Shown: positions 16,703 through 27,738 of the stretch, piece after piece
Layout of the letters: every line of letters starts with the position of its first letter
Position numbering within the stretch: position 1 is the stretch's first letter
DNA from: Candidatus Kuenenia stuttgartensis
GTDB taxonomy: Bacteria > Planctomycetota > Planctomycetia > Gemmatales > Gemmataceae
Assembly: GCA_945875585.1 (NCBI GenBank)
Contig: CAMCLK010000006.1
Location: 1-64,000, forward strand
Direction of reading: 5' to 3'
DNA: 64,000 bases
Translations under genes and position numbers: made by a program
Notes under the pieces: model-generated
Told to the model about the DNA's origin: nothing
The model's input: only the letters and a program-made list of their open reading frames with translations
Database searches by the model: none

Positions 16703-17980
16703 ATGTCACCCTGGACGATTTGGCTGGAGACTTTGGCTCGTGGCCTTGCCGAAATTGCCATGCCGGGCCTTCTTGGTCAGGCATCGCTTGAAAAGTACCT
16801 ATTGGCTGGGGTCGGCCATATCCATGCCAAACTTACCGCAATTATGCGGCCCAAGGATTTGTCGAAAGCCTTGGCTCGTGGATTGGCCATGCCTTCGGCT
16901 CTGATGCGAGCCCGCTTGCGCGATCTGGTGCGCGGTTTGGCAGAAGTGAAGGAGCCGGCACACCAGCAAGCCCTCGCCAACTACCTGTGCCATGTCATGA
17001 GTCAGGCGCGCCATCGGGCTGCCACCATGCGATCACCCGACGGCCGCGTTGCCCCGGCCGCATGGAACCTCAACGATCCGGCAGACTTGCTGGATCTGTT
17101 GCCGCTGCGGCGGGTAATTCATCAATCTGGACAAGAATTAGGCGGTTATAGACTTAAGCGTTTTCGTTATGGTAGTGCCACCGCGGAGGCGTGGAAAGCG
17201 CTTTCAACCGAGGCTGATGGTCTGCCTGTTTCTCTTTACATTGTCCGCCAAAAAACGGCATTGGAGGCATTCCAGGCATCTGGTGACCGCTTGAAACGCC
17301 TTTCAAAGATTGACCATCCGGGAATTCAGAAACTCATCACCAGCCATGCTGAGGAAAAACAGGCCTTTTTGGCTTGGACATATAAGCGATCGGTTCCGCT
17401 GCCGGCTGTCAAGGAACTTTGGGAAGATACTGGTGGCCATATTAATGCCAAGCGCGTTGGCCGTTGGATAAGGCGGATGACCCGCGCATTGATGGTACTG
17501 CATGGGCAGCGAGAACCATTTGCACACGGTGGGCTGATGCCTGCCAATGTGGCCTTGGCACGTCAGGGCAAAGGGTGGAAGGTGCATTTATCGGATGTGG
17601 GTTGGGCCGACCGCGAAGCAGAGCAGCAGTTTCGGGTGCGAGGTTTGGCGAGTATCAAAGTGTCTCGCCAGATGTATGAGCGGCGTGGTAGCTGGGCGCC
17701 TCATTATGGATCGCCAACGCGATTGGAAGGCAAAGAACCAACGCCAGCCGATGACGTATTTGCCTTGGGAATGATCTGGTACCAGATGGTCATGGGGTGT
17801 TGGGATCTGGCACCACCGCGCAGTTTCGATTGGGTCGACAAGGCGCTTGACCGAGGTTTGCCGGTGGATCATGGAAAAGTGATGTCGCGTTGTCTGCAGC
17901 CCGATGCCAGCCGCAGGCCTGCTGATGCGGTAGCCCTAATGGCCATGTTAGACGCATTGGTTTTAAGTGGCGGAAAGTAA
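16703..17980 (+). CDS. Degenerate protein kinase (pseudokinase-like)
   Basis: 425 residues. Residues 1-125 are a helical, arginine-rich region of unknown type. The rest follows the Hanks kinase fold, but key residues are altered. The beta3 strand reads VSLYIVRQK with no clear VAIK lysine. The catalytic loop HRDLKPEN is replaced by HGGLMPAN (H275, G277 in place of the catalytic Asp, M279 in place of Lys, N282 kept). The DFG-like motif is DVG (D298). YGSPTRLEGKEPTPADDVFALGMIWYQMVMG corresponds to the activation-segment end and helix F. Loss of the catalytic aspartate makes phosphotransfer unlikely; it is more probably a signalling scaffold. No transmembrane helix is visible, unlike typical PknB-type kinases. 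Its neighbour is the divergent HEAT-repeat gene. Confidence 0.8.
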   Translation: MSPWTIWLETLARGLAEIAMPGLLGQASLEKYLLAGVGHIHAKLTAIMRPKDLSKALARGLAMPSALMRARLRDLVRGLAEVKEPAHQQALANYLCHVMSQARHRAATMRSPDGRVAPAAWNLNDPADLLDLLPLRRVIHQSGQELGGYRLKRFRYGSATAEAWKALSTEADGLPVSLYIVRQKTALEAFQASGDRLKRLSKIDHPGIQKLITSHAEEKQAFLAWTYKRSVPLPAVKELWEDTGGHINAKRVGRWIRRMTRALMVLHGQREPFAHGGLMPANVALARQGKGWKVHLSDVGWADREAEQQFRVRGLASIKVSRQMYERRGSWAPHYGSPTRLEGKEPTPADDVFALGMIWYQMVMGCWDLAPPRSFDWVDKALDRGLPVDHGKVMSRCLQPDASRRPADAVALMAMLDALVLSGGK

Positions 17981-18060
17981 CCGAATCATTTAAATTCCTA
18001 CAGAATTTTGTGGGCCTCTTTCACACCTATGTCTACCCCCATTGGACAAGTCCAATCGCC

Positions 18061-19332
18061 TTAGTACTTGGGGAAGATCGCAGGAGTTGGAAAGCGCTCT
18101 TCGGGGCTTGTGTCGTTAAGATATTCCTCGCGTGGCACTTGGACACGGGGCCAGTTTCCTGGTCGAACACGGACGACTCTGCCGGGGCGAATGCCCTCGA
18201 TGATAAGATCCGTCTCGAAAAGGATTTGGATGCCGCTGCTACCCATTGGCACCGCTCCGGTCATCTTTGTCACATTAATCACCGAGCCTCCCGAGGCCAT
18301 GTGAGCCGGTCCATATGCGCCGTGGGTGTGTTTCAATGTCATCTCGACGGAATTCATCATGGCAGGGCTGCCTTTTTTGAAGTCGTCGTAGAGCGACGCG
18401 TCCATACCGCCGAACAAGGTTGCTGTCACCTTCGCGCGGCCGAACTTGCCATACTCGACGGTATCGATCCATGCTGGCATCCACCTGCTGCGGATAAAGG
18501 CTTTGTGCACTTCGGTCTGATTGTGGGCGGCGCGCTGCATCGCCGCGTCGTCCAACCAGATATCCGAAATGTGAAAGCGAGTGAAGACGCCATCCTCTGT
18601 GGGTCTCCAAGTGATGCCAATCTGGACGGGTTGGTCCCCGAGGGATTTCTTACCCGCCGCAGGCCAGATGCCTTCGGCGATCAGGTCCTCAGTGTCGAGG
18701 CGTTCGCGGCCGCGCCAAATGCGGGTTGCGGCATCGAAGGTCATCTTTTCCTCGATAGCCTTGTCCGCTCCGCCTTGTTTAGGTTCACAGGTGGCAACGA
18801 TCATCCCTTGGTTATTCTTGAGGTCTATTTCTTTGAGTTTCCAGACCTTGCCTTCGCGTCGGCAGTGGCTGGGCTCATCCTCGAGAAGCAGAACATGGTT
18901 TTCCGCGGGTGCGGTGCCCGCGCCTCGATTGTGGTTTCCATCCATCAGCTTGTTGTTGACCGGCAACACTGGCACAGTGGATGTTTTGGGGTCTGGCGGT
19001 AGAAAGGCTCGGACATGCAGCACGGTGCCGAGCGGGATATCACGGAGATCCGCCGGAGCCCCATGATAGCGCGCGATACCGTAGGGGAGCATGGCAATGG
19101 GATGGGGATCGTTACGGAAAAACATGCCCGACCCTTGCACACGGACACTGCCGCGACGGTTCGCATGATCCACAAACACGAGTTCGCCCCGATAAGAGAG
19201 TGCTTTTTCCAAAGGAGGGAACTTCCCCGCCTCGGGCCGGAAGGGCTTCTCTTGGGCGATCCCTGCAATGGTGAACAGTGACAAGCCAAGACACAGGCAT
19301 AAAGCCTTTATCGGATATGCTATACGTGTCAT
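18061..19332 (-). CDS. Secreted protein of unknown function, coupled to DUF1552
   Basis: 423 residues with a clear signal peptide ([20 protein letters not shown]). The mature part has no motif I can name. It contains beta-rich segments such as [34 protein letters not shown] and [20 protein letters not shown], suggesting one or more small barrel-like (OB-like) modules. The start ATG overlaps the stop of the DUF1552 gene by four bases (ATGA), so it is the third gene of the unit 23149 to 18061. No metal or heme motif is visible. A 330-codon frame on the opposite strand overlaps nearly all of it but has no protein-like character. Confidence 0.82.
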   Translation of the reverse strand: MTRIAYPIKALCLCLGLSLFTIAGIAQEKPFRPEAGKFPPLEKALSYRGELVFVDHANRRGSVRVQGSGMFFRNDPHPIAMLPYGIARYHGAPADLRDIPLGTVLHVRAFLPPDPKTSTVPVLPVNNKLMDGNHNRGAGTAPAENHVLLLEDEPSHCRREGKVWKLKEIDLKNNQGMIVATCEPKQGGADKAIEEKMTFDAATRIWRGRERLDTEDLIAEGIWPAAGKKSLGDQPVQIGITWRPTEDGVFTRFHISDIWLDDAAMQRAAHNQTEVHKAFIRSRWMPAWIDTVEYGKFGRAKVTATLFGGMDASLYDDFKKGSPAMMNSVEMTLKHTHGAYGPAHMASGGSVINVTKMTGAVPMGSSGIQILFETDLIIEGIRPGRVVRVRPGNWPRVQVPREEYLNDTSPEERFPTPAIFPKY

Positions 19333-20687
19333 AGCTCGATCACCTTGTTGCTGTCGCCAAACTTGTCCGTTTCCACGCCCATACGTTGGGCCATCATGAG
19401 CAGCAAGTTGCTCATGTAGGCATTCGGGTTCGCGGGGCGACTACAGAGCGAGTAGTGCTCGCCCGGCTTGTCGAGTTGGTAGCCCTTGAAGTGGCCTTGG
19501 TTGAAGTCGAGATGCCTGCCGTGCTTCAGGCCGAGATCTGATCCACCAGCAAGCACCAGAGGGAGATTGGCGTTGCCATGGCTGTGGCCGTAGGACATGC
19601 CGCTGCCAAAAAGAGCCATAGTCGACCCGATAAGCGGCTTACCGTTAAGATCTTTGGTTTCCGCCAGCCGGGTGAGGAAGTAACTGAACTGCTCGACGGC
19701 AAAAGTGTCATACATCGTGAGTTTTTCCATGTAGCCTTTATCGCCACCATGGTGGCTGAGTTGATGGCGAGATTCAGTGATACCGATCTCTGGAATTGCG
19801 AAGGCATCCCCTTCGCCACCGAGGCTGAAAGTGGCCACGCGTGTCACATCTGTTTGGAATGCGAGCACGATCAGGTCGTAAACAGTACGGAAATAATCGC
19901 CCGCCATAGTGGCCGCGACATCGCGATTGGTACGCTGGCGATCGGCGCTAGAGACAGTGGGAAGTGGCGTATCGAGCCAAGCATCGGCACGCCGCGTGCG
20001 GGTTTCCGCTTCTCGAATCGAAGTGAGGTATTGATCGAGGCGTCCTTTGTCTGCCGATCCCATTGCTTGCTCGAGCCGACGCACTTCCGTGAGATTGGCG
20101 TCCAGCACGCTGCCTTTGCGGCGTAAGGCCCGCCGTTGGACCGTTTTTCCGCCTTTCGGTTCTTCAAACAGCGACGCGAAGATCTCACTGCAACGACGCA
20201 TCGAGGGCAATCGGACTCCATCAGCCGTCCACCCGAGAGAATCACCCGTAAGGGCGATCTCCATTGATGGATATCGGGTGTGTTTCGCGGTGATCTCAGC
20301 CATCTTTTGATCTACGGAGATGGTGTTGCGGTCCGATGGGCCAAGATTGCCACCGGTCAACCAGACTGAGATGCAATTGTGGTGATGGCTCAGTGAACCC
20401 GGGTGATGCAGGCCGCTGATGGGGGTAATCATCTCGCGGTGCTTTTCCAAAGGTTTAAGGGAACGCGAGAACTGGTAGTCTTTGCCAGGTGTCGTGATTT
20501 GATAATTGAGTGAATGGACGCCGTTGGCGAGGTAGATGAAGGCACTGCGTCGGGGCGAGGCGGTCTGTTGCTCCGCCGCCCGCAGGGGGACCATACATTC
20601 CAGAAATGGAAGCGAGATGCAACTACCCATGGCGCGCAGCGCGTGCCGGCGTTCGATTAGCCACGATTGTGTCAGAATATTGCTCAT
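19329..20687 (-). CDS. DUF1552 secreted protein
   Basis: 452 residues; ATG with AAGGAGA seven bases upstream. DUF1552 proteins are planctomycete/verrucomicrobial relatives of the sulfatase-like DUF1501 group and are nearly always encoded beside DUF1592 proteins. The N-terminus carries [19 protein letters not shown], a Tat-like twin-arginine leader. Signatures include [69 protein letters not shown] and [25 protein letters not shown]. The many His residues could bind metal. It lies 14 bases after the DUF1592 gene and overlaps the following secreted-protein gene. Confidence 0.88.
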   Translation of the reverse strand: MSNILTQSWLIERRHALRAMGSCISLPFLECMVPLRAAEQQTASPRRSAFIYLANGVHSLNYQITTPGKDYQFSRSLKPLEKHREMITPISGLHHPGSLSHHHNCISVWLTGGNLGPSDRNTISVDQKMAEITAKHTRYPSMEIALTGDSLGWTADGVRLPSMRRCSEIFASLFEEPKGGKTVQRRALRRKGSVLDANLTEVRRLEQAMGSADKGRLDQYLTSIREAETRTRRADAWLDTPLPTVSSADRQRTNRDVAATMAGDYFRTVYDLIVLAFQTDVTRVATFSLGGEGDAFAIPEIGITESRHQLSHHGGDKGYMEKLTMYDTFAVEQFSYFLTRLAETKDLNGKPLIGSTMALFGSGMSYGHSHGNANLPLVLAGGSDLGLKHGRHLDFNQGHFKGYQLDKPGEHYSLCSRPANPNAYMSNLLLMMAQRMGVETDKFGDSNKVIEL

Positions 20688-20701
20688 TGCGATTCTCCTT
20701 A

Positions 20702-23149
20702 TTAGCGTTTGCGAATCAGGTCGGAAAGGGCCACGGCTCGGACGATGTCCTTCACGCGGAATTGGTTTTTCTTCGCTTCGGCCTCGATGGCCTTAAGGTC
20801 TTCCTGATCGTCCACGGTTAGCACGCGGCGAAGCGCGTAAGTGCAAAGATGCTCGATGAAGGCCCGCGCGACTTTTTCATGGTCTTCGAGCAGCAGGCGC
20901 TTGAAATCGTTAGCGTCCTTGAAGGCACGGCCATCGGGCATGAGGCCCGATGGATCGATCATGGGGTCTGCGCCACGCCCCTGCGCAACTTTCTCAAGGG
21001 TACGCCATTGCCCGATGGCATCGTAATTGTCCCAAGCGAGTCCCAACGGGTCGATCTTTGCATGGCAGGCGGCGCAGTTTGCGTTATTGCGGTGCGCTTC
21101 GATCTTTTGCCGGAGAGTGGCCTTGGGACTTTCCGGCGGGCTGGGTTCGATCGCACTCACATTCGCCGGTGGGGGCGGAGGAGTTTTGCCGAAAATGGCT
21201 TCACTTACCCACACGCCTCGATGCACCGGGCGATGACGCGTTCCATCTGAAGTCAGGCCGAGTACCGCGCCCATTGTCAGCAGGCCGCCACGATGATCTT
21301 CGGGTTTCAGCGACACTCGCTGGAATCCGCTAGATATCGGCTCTGGCAGTCCGTAGAAATCGCACAGCCTAGCATTGGCTACGGTCCAGTCGGCATGGAT
21401 GAAGCCATCGATGGAAATGTTTTTGGCGAACATCTCGCGGAAAAACTCCACCGGTTCAGCCCGCATGCTTTCCTCCAGCCAGGCGTCGTAATTGGGGTAG
21501 AGCTTCTTATCGGGCGGGAACATGCCCACGCGGTGAAGTTGCAGCCATTGCCGTGTGAAGTCTTCAACGAAGCGGTTGGCTTTGCTGTCCGCCAGCATCC
21601 GGTCCACTTCTTTTTTGAGGCCCTCGGCTTTCAGCGTGCCGCTCTTGCCAGCGGCGAGGAGACCGTTGTCGGGCATCGAACTCCAGAGGAAATACGAAAG
21701 CCTCGAGGCAAGTTCAGTGTCTGAGAGCCGTTCGCGCGCTACGGTGTCTCCCTCGACAAGGTAGATGAAATGCCGGGAGGTCAGTACACCCTGCAACGCC
21801 ACGCGATAGGCGTCAGCAGTCTTTTCACCTGCCTTGCGTTCGGTGAGGTAGGAATTCAGATACTGCTCCAGTTCCTCTTTCTTTACCGGCCGGCGCCAAG
21901 CGCCTTCTGCAAAGCGCTGCAAATGCTCCGCTACTATTTCAGCCGTTGCGTCATCCGGCGGCAGCAAACCCTTGCGCCGCGCCTTCTCCGCCTCCGATAC
22001 CAGTGGCCCTTCCCATTCGATCCAATCAAGAAGCACCGTGGAAAAGATGCCGTTCCCCTTACCATCGAACATCTGCGGCGCGTTCGGATTCAGTAGCATG
22101 GACTCACTGCTGTGCGTGAAAATGTAGCCGCCTTGGCTGCTGAGAGCATTGCGGAAGGCAGCGCCTGCTCTTCGGTCCACCACATCTGTGGCTACCACGC
22201 AGAAATCGAGCGTTGCTGGCATTTCAAGAAACACTTCGAACTCATAAACCTGCGGCTTGTCTTCTGGCGCTTGAATGTCAAACTCGATAAGTGCATCCAC
22301 CGTTTCCTCACCCGTGCGCTTACCAATGCTCAGGTGAGCCATCTGTCCGCCGGGCGGGCGGATGCCACTGGCTTGAATGCGCATTTTGTAGAGCCCACTT
22401 TGCTCCGGCCCCTTATTTCCAAACCAGTTGGAAGAAAGCGCGTTCTGGACATTTCCGGGAAAGAGCAGGTAACGCAGCGGCCGCTTGATTCCGAAGCGGT
22501 CCAGCGCGGCCTGCTGTTGCTTTCCGCCGCCATAACGTAATTCAGCAGCGGTCTTTCGGACTTTGCGTGCTTCTCCAGGTGTGACAGGAAATGCTCGATC
22601 AAGCACCAGACCCGCAGCGCGGTAATAGCGATCAACATGCGACGGTGACAGCGACAGTTGCGAGCCGATGCGCTCAAAACCGTGCCACAGCGTATCTTCG
22701 TTCAATTCGCCCGGTTTGGCAGGGTCATAGCGCACTCCAAGCAAGTCATAGACCGTATTCTGATATTCTTTCCGGCTCAGCCGATAATGCGTCACGGCGG
22801 GTCGGGCCGCCATTCGCACCGCTCTACCTTCCTTAAGCCGCGCGTCAAGATTCGTGACGAACGCCGAGATCTCCGCTTGGGTCGGCCGAGGTTCTTTCTT
22901 CGGTGGCATCGCGCCGGAATTAACCTGCTCAATGAGTTCCGCCCAGTGATGCGTGTCAGCGCCCCGTTTGAAATCGCGTGAGAGTTGGTCGATACGCACG
23001 TCCCCCTTCATTTTCTCGGGTCCATGGCATGCGACGCAGTGTTTTTTCAGGAAGCCTTCAAAAGGTTCATCCCCGTGGACTGATCCAGCAAAGGCAATGC
23101 ATGCGGTCAGGGTGAGAAAAACAGAGGAAAGAATTCGATTGAGAAACAT
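20702..23149 (-). CDS. DUF1587-DUF1592-DUF1588-DUF1585 cytochrome-like protein
   Basis: 815 residues from ATG 23149; GTG 23158 is an alternative. A Sec signal peptide ([20 protein letters not shown]) is followed by a cytochrome-type CVACH (C38, C41, H42). DUF1587 starts near [19 protein letters not shown] central carbohydrate-binding-like beta region precedes DUF1595/1592 ([38 protein letters not shown]), then DUF1588 with [17 protein letters not shown] and [12 protein letters not shown], and DUF1585 at the C-terminus ([17 protein letters not shown]). Heme attachment at the first motif is likely and at the second possible. It is the first gene of a three-gene unit with DUF1552 and the secreted unknown. 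Confidence 0.9.
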   Translation of the reverse strand: MFLNRILSSVFLTLTACIAFAGSVHGDEPFEGFLKKHCVACHGPEKMKGDVRIDQLSRDFKRGADTHHWAELIEQVNSGAMPPKKEPRPTQAEISAFVTNLDARLKEGRAVRMAARPAVTHYRLSRKEYQNTVYDLLGVRYDPAKPGELNEDTLWHGFERIGSQLSLSPSHVDRYYRAAGLVLDRAFPVTPGEARKVRKTAAELRYGGGKQQQAALDRFGIKRPLRYLLFPGNVQNALSSNWFGNKGPEQSGLYKMRIQASGIRPPGGQMAHLSIGKRTGEETVDALIEFDIQAPEDKPQVYEFEVFLEMPATLDFCVVATDVVDRRAGAAFRNALSSQGGYIFTHSSESMLLNPNAPQMFDGKGNGIFSTVLLDWIEWEGPLVSEAEKARRKGLLPPDDATAEIVAEHLQRFAEGAWRRPVKKEELEQYLNSYLTERKAGEKTADAYRVALQGVLTSRHFIYLVEGDTVARERLSDTELASRLSYFLWSSMPDNGLLAAGKSGTLKAEGLKKEVDRMLADSKANRFVEDFTRQWLQLHRVGMFPPDKKLYPNYDAWLEESMRAEPVEFFREMFAKNISIDGFIHADWTVANARLCDFYGLPEPISSGFQRVSLKPEDHRGGLLTMGAVLGLTSDGTRHRPVHRGVWVSEAIFGKTPPPPPANVSAIEPSPPESPKATLRQKIEAHRNNANCAACHAKIDPLGLAWDNYDAIGQWRTLEKVAQGRGADPMIDPSGLMPDGRAFKDANDFKRLLLEDHEKVARAFIEHLCTYALRRVLTVDDQEDLKAIEAEAKKNQFRVKDIVRAVALSDLIRKR

Positions 23150-23444
23150 AGCTGCCACCCGATGTTCGCAAGGAAAGCCAAACAGTAACGAACCGCATTC
23201 ATAATCGACTTAAATAATACCATGCCTCAAAACAATGCTACCCACCATCCAATTCATGCCAAAATTTCCTTTACGATGTTCCCATGCCCATCCATGAGTC
23301 GCTAGTCTCGACCTCCAAAGTGGTAGGTGATTTTTGCAGAAGGATGGGGGTCGCGCGCGCGATTTTTATTCAGTTGGCGCTCCCGTTTGCCCCATAATTG
23401 TTGTGATTCAAGTCGCTGCTGATGGTCTGATATTCAGGCCCATA
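23150..23444. other. Intergenic region with GC palindrome and T tract
   Basis: 295 bases with no gene seen on either strand. The notable element is the perfect palindrome TCGCGCGCGCGA at 23351-23362 followed on the plus strand by TTTTTATT. It can fold only into a short stem and lies between two leftward transcription units, so its role as a terminator is doubtful. The rest should hold the promoter of the 20702-23149 unit. Confidence 0.4.
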
Positions 23445-24839
23445 TCACAGGGTTAACGATCCGGTGATTCCACCGAACGAATTGGTCTCGACTCCAAGCC
23501 TCTGCAAGATGGTGACAAAAAGCTTAGACAGTGGAAGCTCCTCCACCTCCACTTTGCCTTGCCAACCAGCATCGGTATCGATGCCTGCGCCAGCCTGGTT
23601 GTCTTCATTTCCCTTGCCAAACTTGAGGTACCGACCGTTGTTGAACCCGAGATTCTTACCGCCAGCAGAAATGATCGGATAGTTGCGTGAGAGGTGGAAA
23701 CTGCTGGAAGCGGAGCCGTGCATCGCAAAGGTGTTGTCCAGCATATTGCCTTTGCCGTTTGGTTCTTGAGTATCCTTCAATTTTTGAACAAAACGCCCGA
23801 ATTCTTCAGCCTGATAACGATTATAGGTGCCAAGGTTTTTCCAGCCACCGGGCTTCTTGACTTCATGAGTCAGGTGATGAGCATCACCAAGACCAACGGC
23901 TCTTGAAAGAAGATCATGCGGCCCACCGCCATTTTCTCTACCCAGTTGGAATGTTGCAACGCGGGTCGAATCGCTCAAGAATGCAAGATAGATCAGTTCG
24001 TACATTGTCTGAAAATAGAGTCTTGCTTCCTTGGGATCCGCATCCAAATGCAGATTGCGGGTGTCAACCTTGGGAGTCGGGGTATCGATCCATTTCTGGG
24101 CCTTTACAAGCTTCAACTCGGTATCGCGCACCGCGTGTAAATACTGATTAAGCGTCTCTTGATCCCGTTTGGAAAGCTGGCGTTCCAGTGATCGGGTATT
24201 CTCAATTAAAAGATCAAGCGCACTCTTGCTTCTTGCCAGTCTCCCGGCGGCATCCTTGCCGCTTGTCACAAACAGCATATCAAAAATTTGTTTTGGCTTG
24301 TTAAGTGCGGGGACCGGCCTGCCTTCCCGATTGAATGATTGGGTCTGCGCGCCGCGAGGACCGCCAACGCCTCCATTGGTCGACATAACTAATGAGGAAT
24401 GTCGGGTGAACGAATCAATCGTTTCCGCGTAGGCCTGATCCAGAGAAATTGTGTTTTTATAAGGGCCATGACCGCCAATGGGTGCACCGGTCAGATACTG
24501 ATCAGCATTGGAATGGCCATGAACCTTTCTCGCCACGGGATGAGACAACCCTGAATAAATCGTGATGTCACCGCGTAATGGCTCGAGCACATCGAGCACT
24601 TTGGTTAATTGAAAATCTTTATCTCTTCCCCGGGGAAACCAGCTCCAATCTGTCCATGCTGGGTCGTTCTTAAGCGGTAAACCAACACCGTCAGGGTGGT
24701 AGATGCTGACAAACCGTTTCGGTGTTTCATCCGTACGTGGTTTACCCACGGCAAATGTTTCAAACCAAGGCAAGGCCAGAGAGATTCCAGTACCCTGAAG
24801 GTAGGTCCTGCGACTCAACAATTCAGATTTTTTGCTCAT
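23445..24839 (-). CDS. DUF1552 secreted protein
   Basis: 464 residues. A strong Tat-type N-terminus (LSRRTYLQGTGISLALPWFE) is followed by the DUF1552 body: FVSIYHPDGVGLPLK, ITIYSGLSHPVARKVHGHSN, LYFQTMYELIYLAFLSDSTRVATFQLG, LTHEVKKPGGWKNL and FAMHGSASSSFHLSRNYPIISAGG. TAGGAA lies seven bases before the ATG. It is 16 bases downstream of the DUF1592 gene, so they form a pair. Relative to the paralogue at 19329 the sequence is well diverged, so this is not a recent tandem duplication. Activity is unknown. Confidence 0.88.
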   Translation of the reverse strand: MSKKSELLSRRTYLQGTGISLALPWFETFAVGKPRTDETPKRFVSIYHPDGVGLPLKNDPAWTDWSWFPRGRDKDFQLTKVLDVLEPLRGDITIYSGLSHPVARKVHGHSNADQYLTGAPIGGHGPYKNTISLDQAYAETIDSFTRHSSLVMSTNGGVGGPRGAQTQSFNREGRPVPALNKPKQIFDMLFVTSGKDAAGRLARSKSALDLLIENTRSLERQLSKRDQETLNQYLHAVRDTELKLVKAQKWIDTPTPKVDTRNLHLDADPKEARLYFQTMYELIYLAFLSDSTRVATFQLGRENGGGPHDLLSRAVGLGDAHHLTHEVKKPGGWKNLGTYNRYQAEEFGRFVQKLKDTQEPNGKGNMLDNTFAMHGSASSSFHLSRNYPIISAGGKNLGFNNGRYLKFGKGNEDNQAGAGIDTDAGWQGKVEVEELPLSKLFVTILQRLGVETNSFGGITGSLTL

Positions 24840-24855
24840 TGTTCATTCCTAACAC

Positions 24856-27462
24856 TTAGTTAGAGTTAAAGAGATTGCTGCTGATGATCAGGGAGATCAA
24901 GTCGCCAAGCTTGTCATCATGTTTCCTGAGTTGCGCGGTCAAGCTGTCAATGTCGGCGCGGTCGCCAAAAGATAGTGGTCTGCCAAGAGCATAGGCAGTC
25001 AGCTTATGCGCCATCGCCCGGGAAAATTGATCTTGTCGGTCCGTCAGCAGATATCGCTTAACCCCATCAACCCCATTCAGAGTCTGGTGATTCAGCAGTT
25101 CTGATGTCGCATCGACCGGCTTGTTCTTGATGCTGGTACGGAAGACTCCAAAGGCATCGTAGTTCTCAAATGCGATGCCCCATGGGTCGATCTTGGCATG
25201 ACAGGAAATACAAGCCGCCTTGTTCCGATGATCGGCGATTCGTTCCTTCAATGTCATTTTGAGAATCTCCGGGTTCGTAAGGTCGACTTCCGGAACATTC
25301 GGGGGTGGGGGTGGTGGTGGATCGTTCAGGACGCGTTTCAACATCCAGACGCCTCGTTTGAGAGGATTAGAGTCGTGGCCATCCGAGTTCATTGCTAAAA
25401 TGGCAGCACCAGTCAAAATACCTCCGCGGTTCGTTTGAGCTGTGATTGGCACTTTGCGGAAATGCGGACCGTATACCTTCGCAATCCCATAGTGTGCCGC
25501 AAGCTTTTCGTTAACCACCGCGTAATCAGAATGAATGAAGTCCATGATGCTTCGGTTTTGCTTAAGGACTTCTTCAAAGAAAGCTATTGGCTCTTCATAA
25601 ATCGCATCTTTGAGTGGCTCAGGAATATGAGTGACACTGTTTAACCCATCCAAGCCCAGCCATTGCTCAACGAAGTTCTGGGAGAATCGTCTGGAACGCG
25701 GGTCGAGCAGCATTCGTTTAACTTGCCCGGAAAGCACTTCGGGTTTTCTTAATGTCCCCTGCTCTGCGAGTTTTAGCAGTTCATCATCTGGAATACTGGA
25801 CCACAGAAAAATCGAGAGGCGACTGGCCAGCTCCAACTCACTGATACTTGCTGGTTTCGTCTTGTCGGTCGGAACTCTTTGGGTCAGGTAGAGGAAATCA
25901 GGCGCCGCCAATGCTGTTGCCAGCACCTCTACCATCGCATCTTCGAAAGTTGAAAATCCTGGCCGGTATTTCGCAAAAAGAACCATGAATTGATCGACCT
26001 CTTGCGAGGTAATTGGCCGACGCCAGGCATTCCGGAGGAATCGATTCAAAACCTCTCGGCCATAGACTTCATCGTTACCCTTATTGGCACTTTCGACAAA
26101 AATGTTGGTGTGGGTTTTCGGCGGCCACTGTTCGTAAAACGGTGCGCTGATTTCGATGGTGTCGATCAGAACATGCAGCCGCTCATCCCCTTTAGACGCG
26201 TTGGATATATTCTGAATGTGCAGGAACTCATCTCTTCTAGGATATGTCGTTGCGAGCTTTCTAAACGGGTTGCGCTGGATATCGCTTAACGGGATATCGA
26301 AGTGGATAAATTGCGGATTGGTGGCAGGTGCTGTAACGGGGATGTCTCGCTGGCTGATCACCTGCGAAAAGTTGGCATCATTGCTGGTATGGGCACTTAG
26401 CATCAGGCGTAAACTGGAGTATTCATTCGGGTTCATCGTCGAGCGGCCCGCCCGAATACGAACGCGCATAATGCCCTCATCGGGAAGAAAGCGATCTAGA
26501 TCCAGTTTCAATTCGCTAGATGACGGAAGAACCAGAACAACTGGCGAAACAGGAGGTGTTTGTCCAGCAACAGCGTTGGCCTTGGGGGCAAACTTTACTT
26601 CGGGAAATGGCAGGCTTTCGTTTGTCTGTTGATCAAGCAGATGCTGCTGATTTTTCAAATTTCTCGGGTTCTTTTTACCCTTCGCTGCTTCTTTGGTATC
26701 TTTTATAGCCGCGGCCTTTTCCATCTCTTGCTTCATTGAGATGATGTAGGTGACAGCTTCCGGACGAGCACCAACATTCACTGTCGCCCGCTTGAGAGCC
26801 TTCAGAGCGATATCACGGTAAGCTTCAAACTGCATGGAGGAAATCTGCAATAACTCTGAACTGTTCTTGAAACCATCTTCCGTTACACTTTCCGGGGGCA
26901 GTTTGTTAGCAAGGGAATGAGGTAAGCCAAGCAGATCCTGCAAGGCATAGTCATACTCGTACTTCGTCATTCTTCGGAAAGATGAATGCTCCTTGGTGTT
27001 GCGACGAATGAGTGATGCCTTGTTCAACTCCTCGCTAAGCCAATCAACCATGCCGCCACGATCCGTGTTGGCGAGCGCGTAACTAAGTTCGTCTGGTGGA
27101 GGCATTTCAGAATTGCTGAGCGCGTTATAAATCTCGCGCCACTGCTCAACATCGGGACCGGTTAGCAAATCTGGATTCAGTTGATCAATACGAAGCCTAC
27201 CCTCAGACTTCTTAGGGCCATGACAGTTGATGCAACTCTTTTTCAAGATCGGCATCACCGACTTCTGAAAATAAGCAACATTTGCCTTCGGGATCGCGTT
27301 AGTGCCATCAATAGGTGCTTTAGTTTCTTTAAAGAATCTGGATTTTGCTCGCCCCTGTTCCTTGGCGGCTTCCAAAGTAATGGGAGTAATCTGCACATCC
27401 GCTGCCAGAATCGCGGCTGCGCTAACAACGATAAGCAGGATCGTGAGCTTAAGGGCATTCAT
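24856..27462 (-). CDS. DUF1587-DUF1592-DUF1588-DUF1585 cytochrome-like protein
   Basis: 868 residues from ATG 27462, which opens a good Sec leader (LTILLIVVSAAAILAA); the frame also reaches 27498. The heme-type motif is CINCH (C77, C80, H81), placed about 40 residues further in than in the paralogues. DUF1587 begins at FRRMTKYEYDYALQDLLGLP and is interrupted by a charged stretch (MEKAAAIKDTKEAAKGKKNP) not seen in the other copies. DUF1595/1592 (LRNAWRRPITSQEVDQFM, LASRLSIFLWSSIPDDELL), DUF1588 (LKRGVWMLKRVLNDPPPPPPPN, CISCHAKIDPWGIAFENYDA) and DUF1585 complete it. It is the lead gene of a pair with the DUF1552 gene at 23445-24839. Confidence 0.9.
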   Translation of the reverse strand: MNALKLTILLIVVSAAAILAADVQITPITLEAAKEQGRAKSRFFKETKAPIDGTNAIPKANVAYFQKSVMPILKKSCINCHGPKKSEGRLRIDQLNPDLLTGPDVEQWREIYNALSNSEMPPPDELSYALANTDRGGMVDWLSEELNKASLIRRNTKEHSSFRRMTKYEYDYALQDLLGLPHSLANKLPPESVTEDGFKNSSELLQISSMQFEAYRDIALKALKRATVNVGARPEAVTYIISMKQEMEKAAAIKDTKEAAKGKKNPRNLKNQQHLLDQQTNESLPFPEVKFAPKANAVAGQTPPVSPVVLVLPSSSELKLDLDRFLPDEGIMRVRIRAGRSTMNPNEYSSLRLMLSAHTSNDANFSQVISQRDIPVTAPATNPQFIHFDIPLSDIQRNPFRKLATTYPRRDEFLHIQNISNASKGDERLHVLIDTIEISAPFYEQWPPKTHTNIFVESANKGNDEVYGREVLNRFLRNAWRRPITSQEVDQFMVLFAKYRPGFSTFEDAMVEVLATALAAPDFLYLTQRVPTDKTKPASISELELASRLSIFLWSSIPDDELLKLAEQGTLRKPEVLSGQVKRMLLDPRSRRFSQNFVEQWLGLDGLNSVTHIPEPLKDAIYEEPIAFFEEVLKQNRSIMDFIHSDYAVVNEKLAAHYGIAKVYGPHFRKVPITAQTNRGGILTGAAILAMNSDGHDSNPLKRGVWMLKRVLNDPPPPPPPNVPEVDLTNPEILKMTLKERIADHRNKAACISCHAKIDPWGIAFENYDAFGVFRTSIKNKPVDATSELLNHQTLNGVDGVKRYLLTDRQDQFSRAMAHKLTAYALGRPLSFGDRADIDSLTAQLRKHDDKLGDLISLIISSNLFNSN

Positions 27463-27738
27463 GGGCGGGTTTTGCTCTTTGGCAGGTTCGGAACGCATAT
27501 TATTTGCGCTGGCGAACGAATATGCTCCACAAAGTAATGCTACGGGGAATCATACTTTGCTGGAAATTGCTCAAATACTTCTTGGCAATTCTAATTCTTC
27601 ATGCTGATTCGTGCAAGAGTTTTCTGAATCGACAGGCGATTGATGTATGTTGAGGAAAACATCTGGATGAGGCATCTGGAAATGAGGGCGAGCAAACCCA
27701 TGCTCGATAAGATCGATGATGAGCTGGGGGCGTGGTGA

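Noticed and set aside
16566..16784. Longer N-terminus of the HEAT protein
   Set aside because: The extension runs into the divergent kinase-like gene, while ATG 16565 has a good AGGAG and opens a signal-anchor helix.
18010..19002. 330-codon frame on the plus strand
   Set aside because: It lies antisense to a gene with a clear signal peptide, start overlap and operon context. Its translation is rich in Cys, His and Arg without any recognisable motif, typical of a shadow frame.
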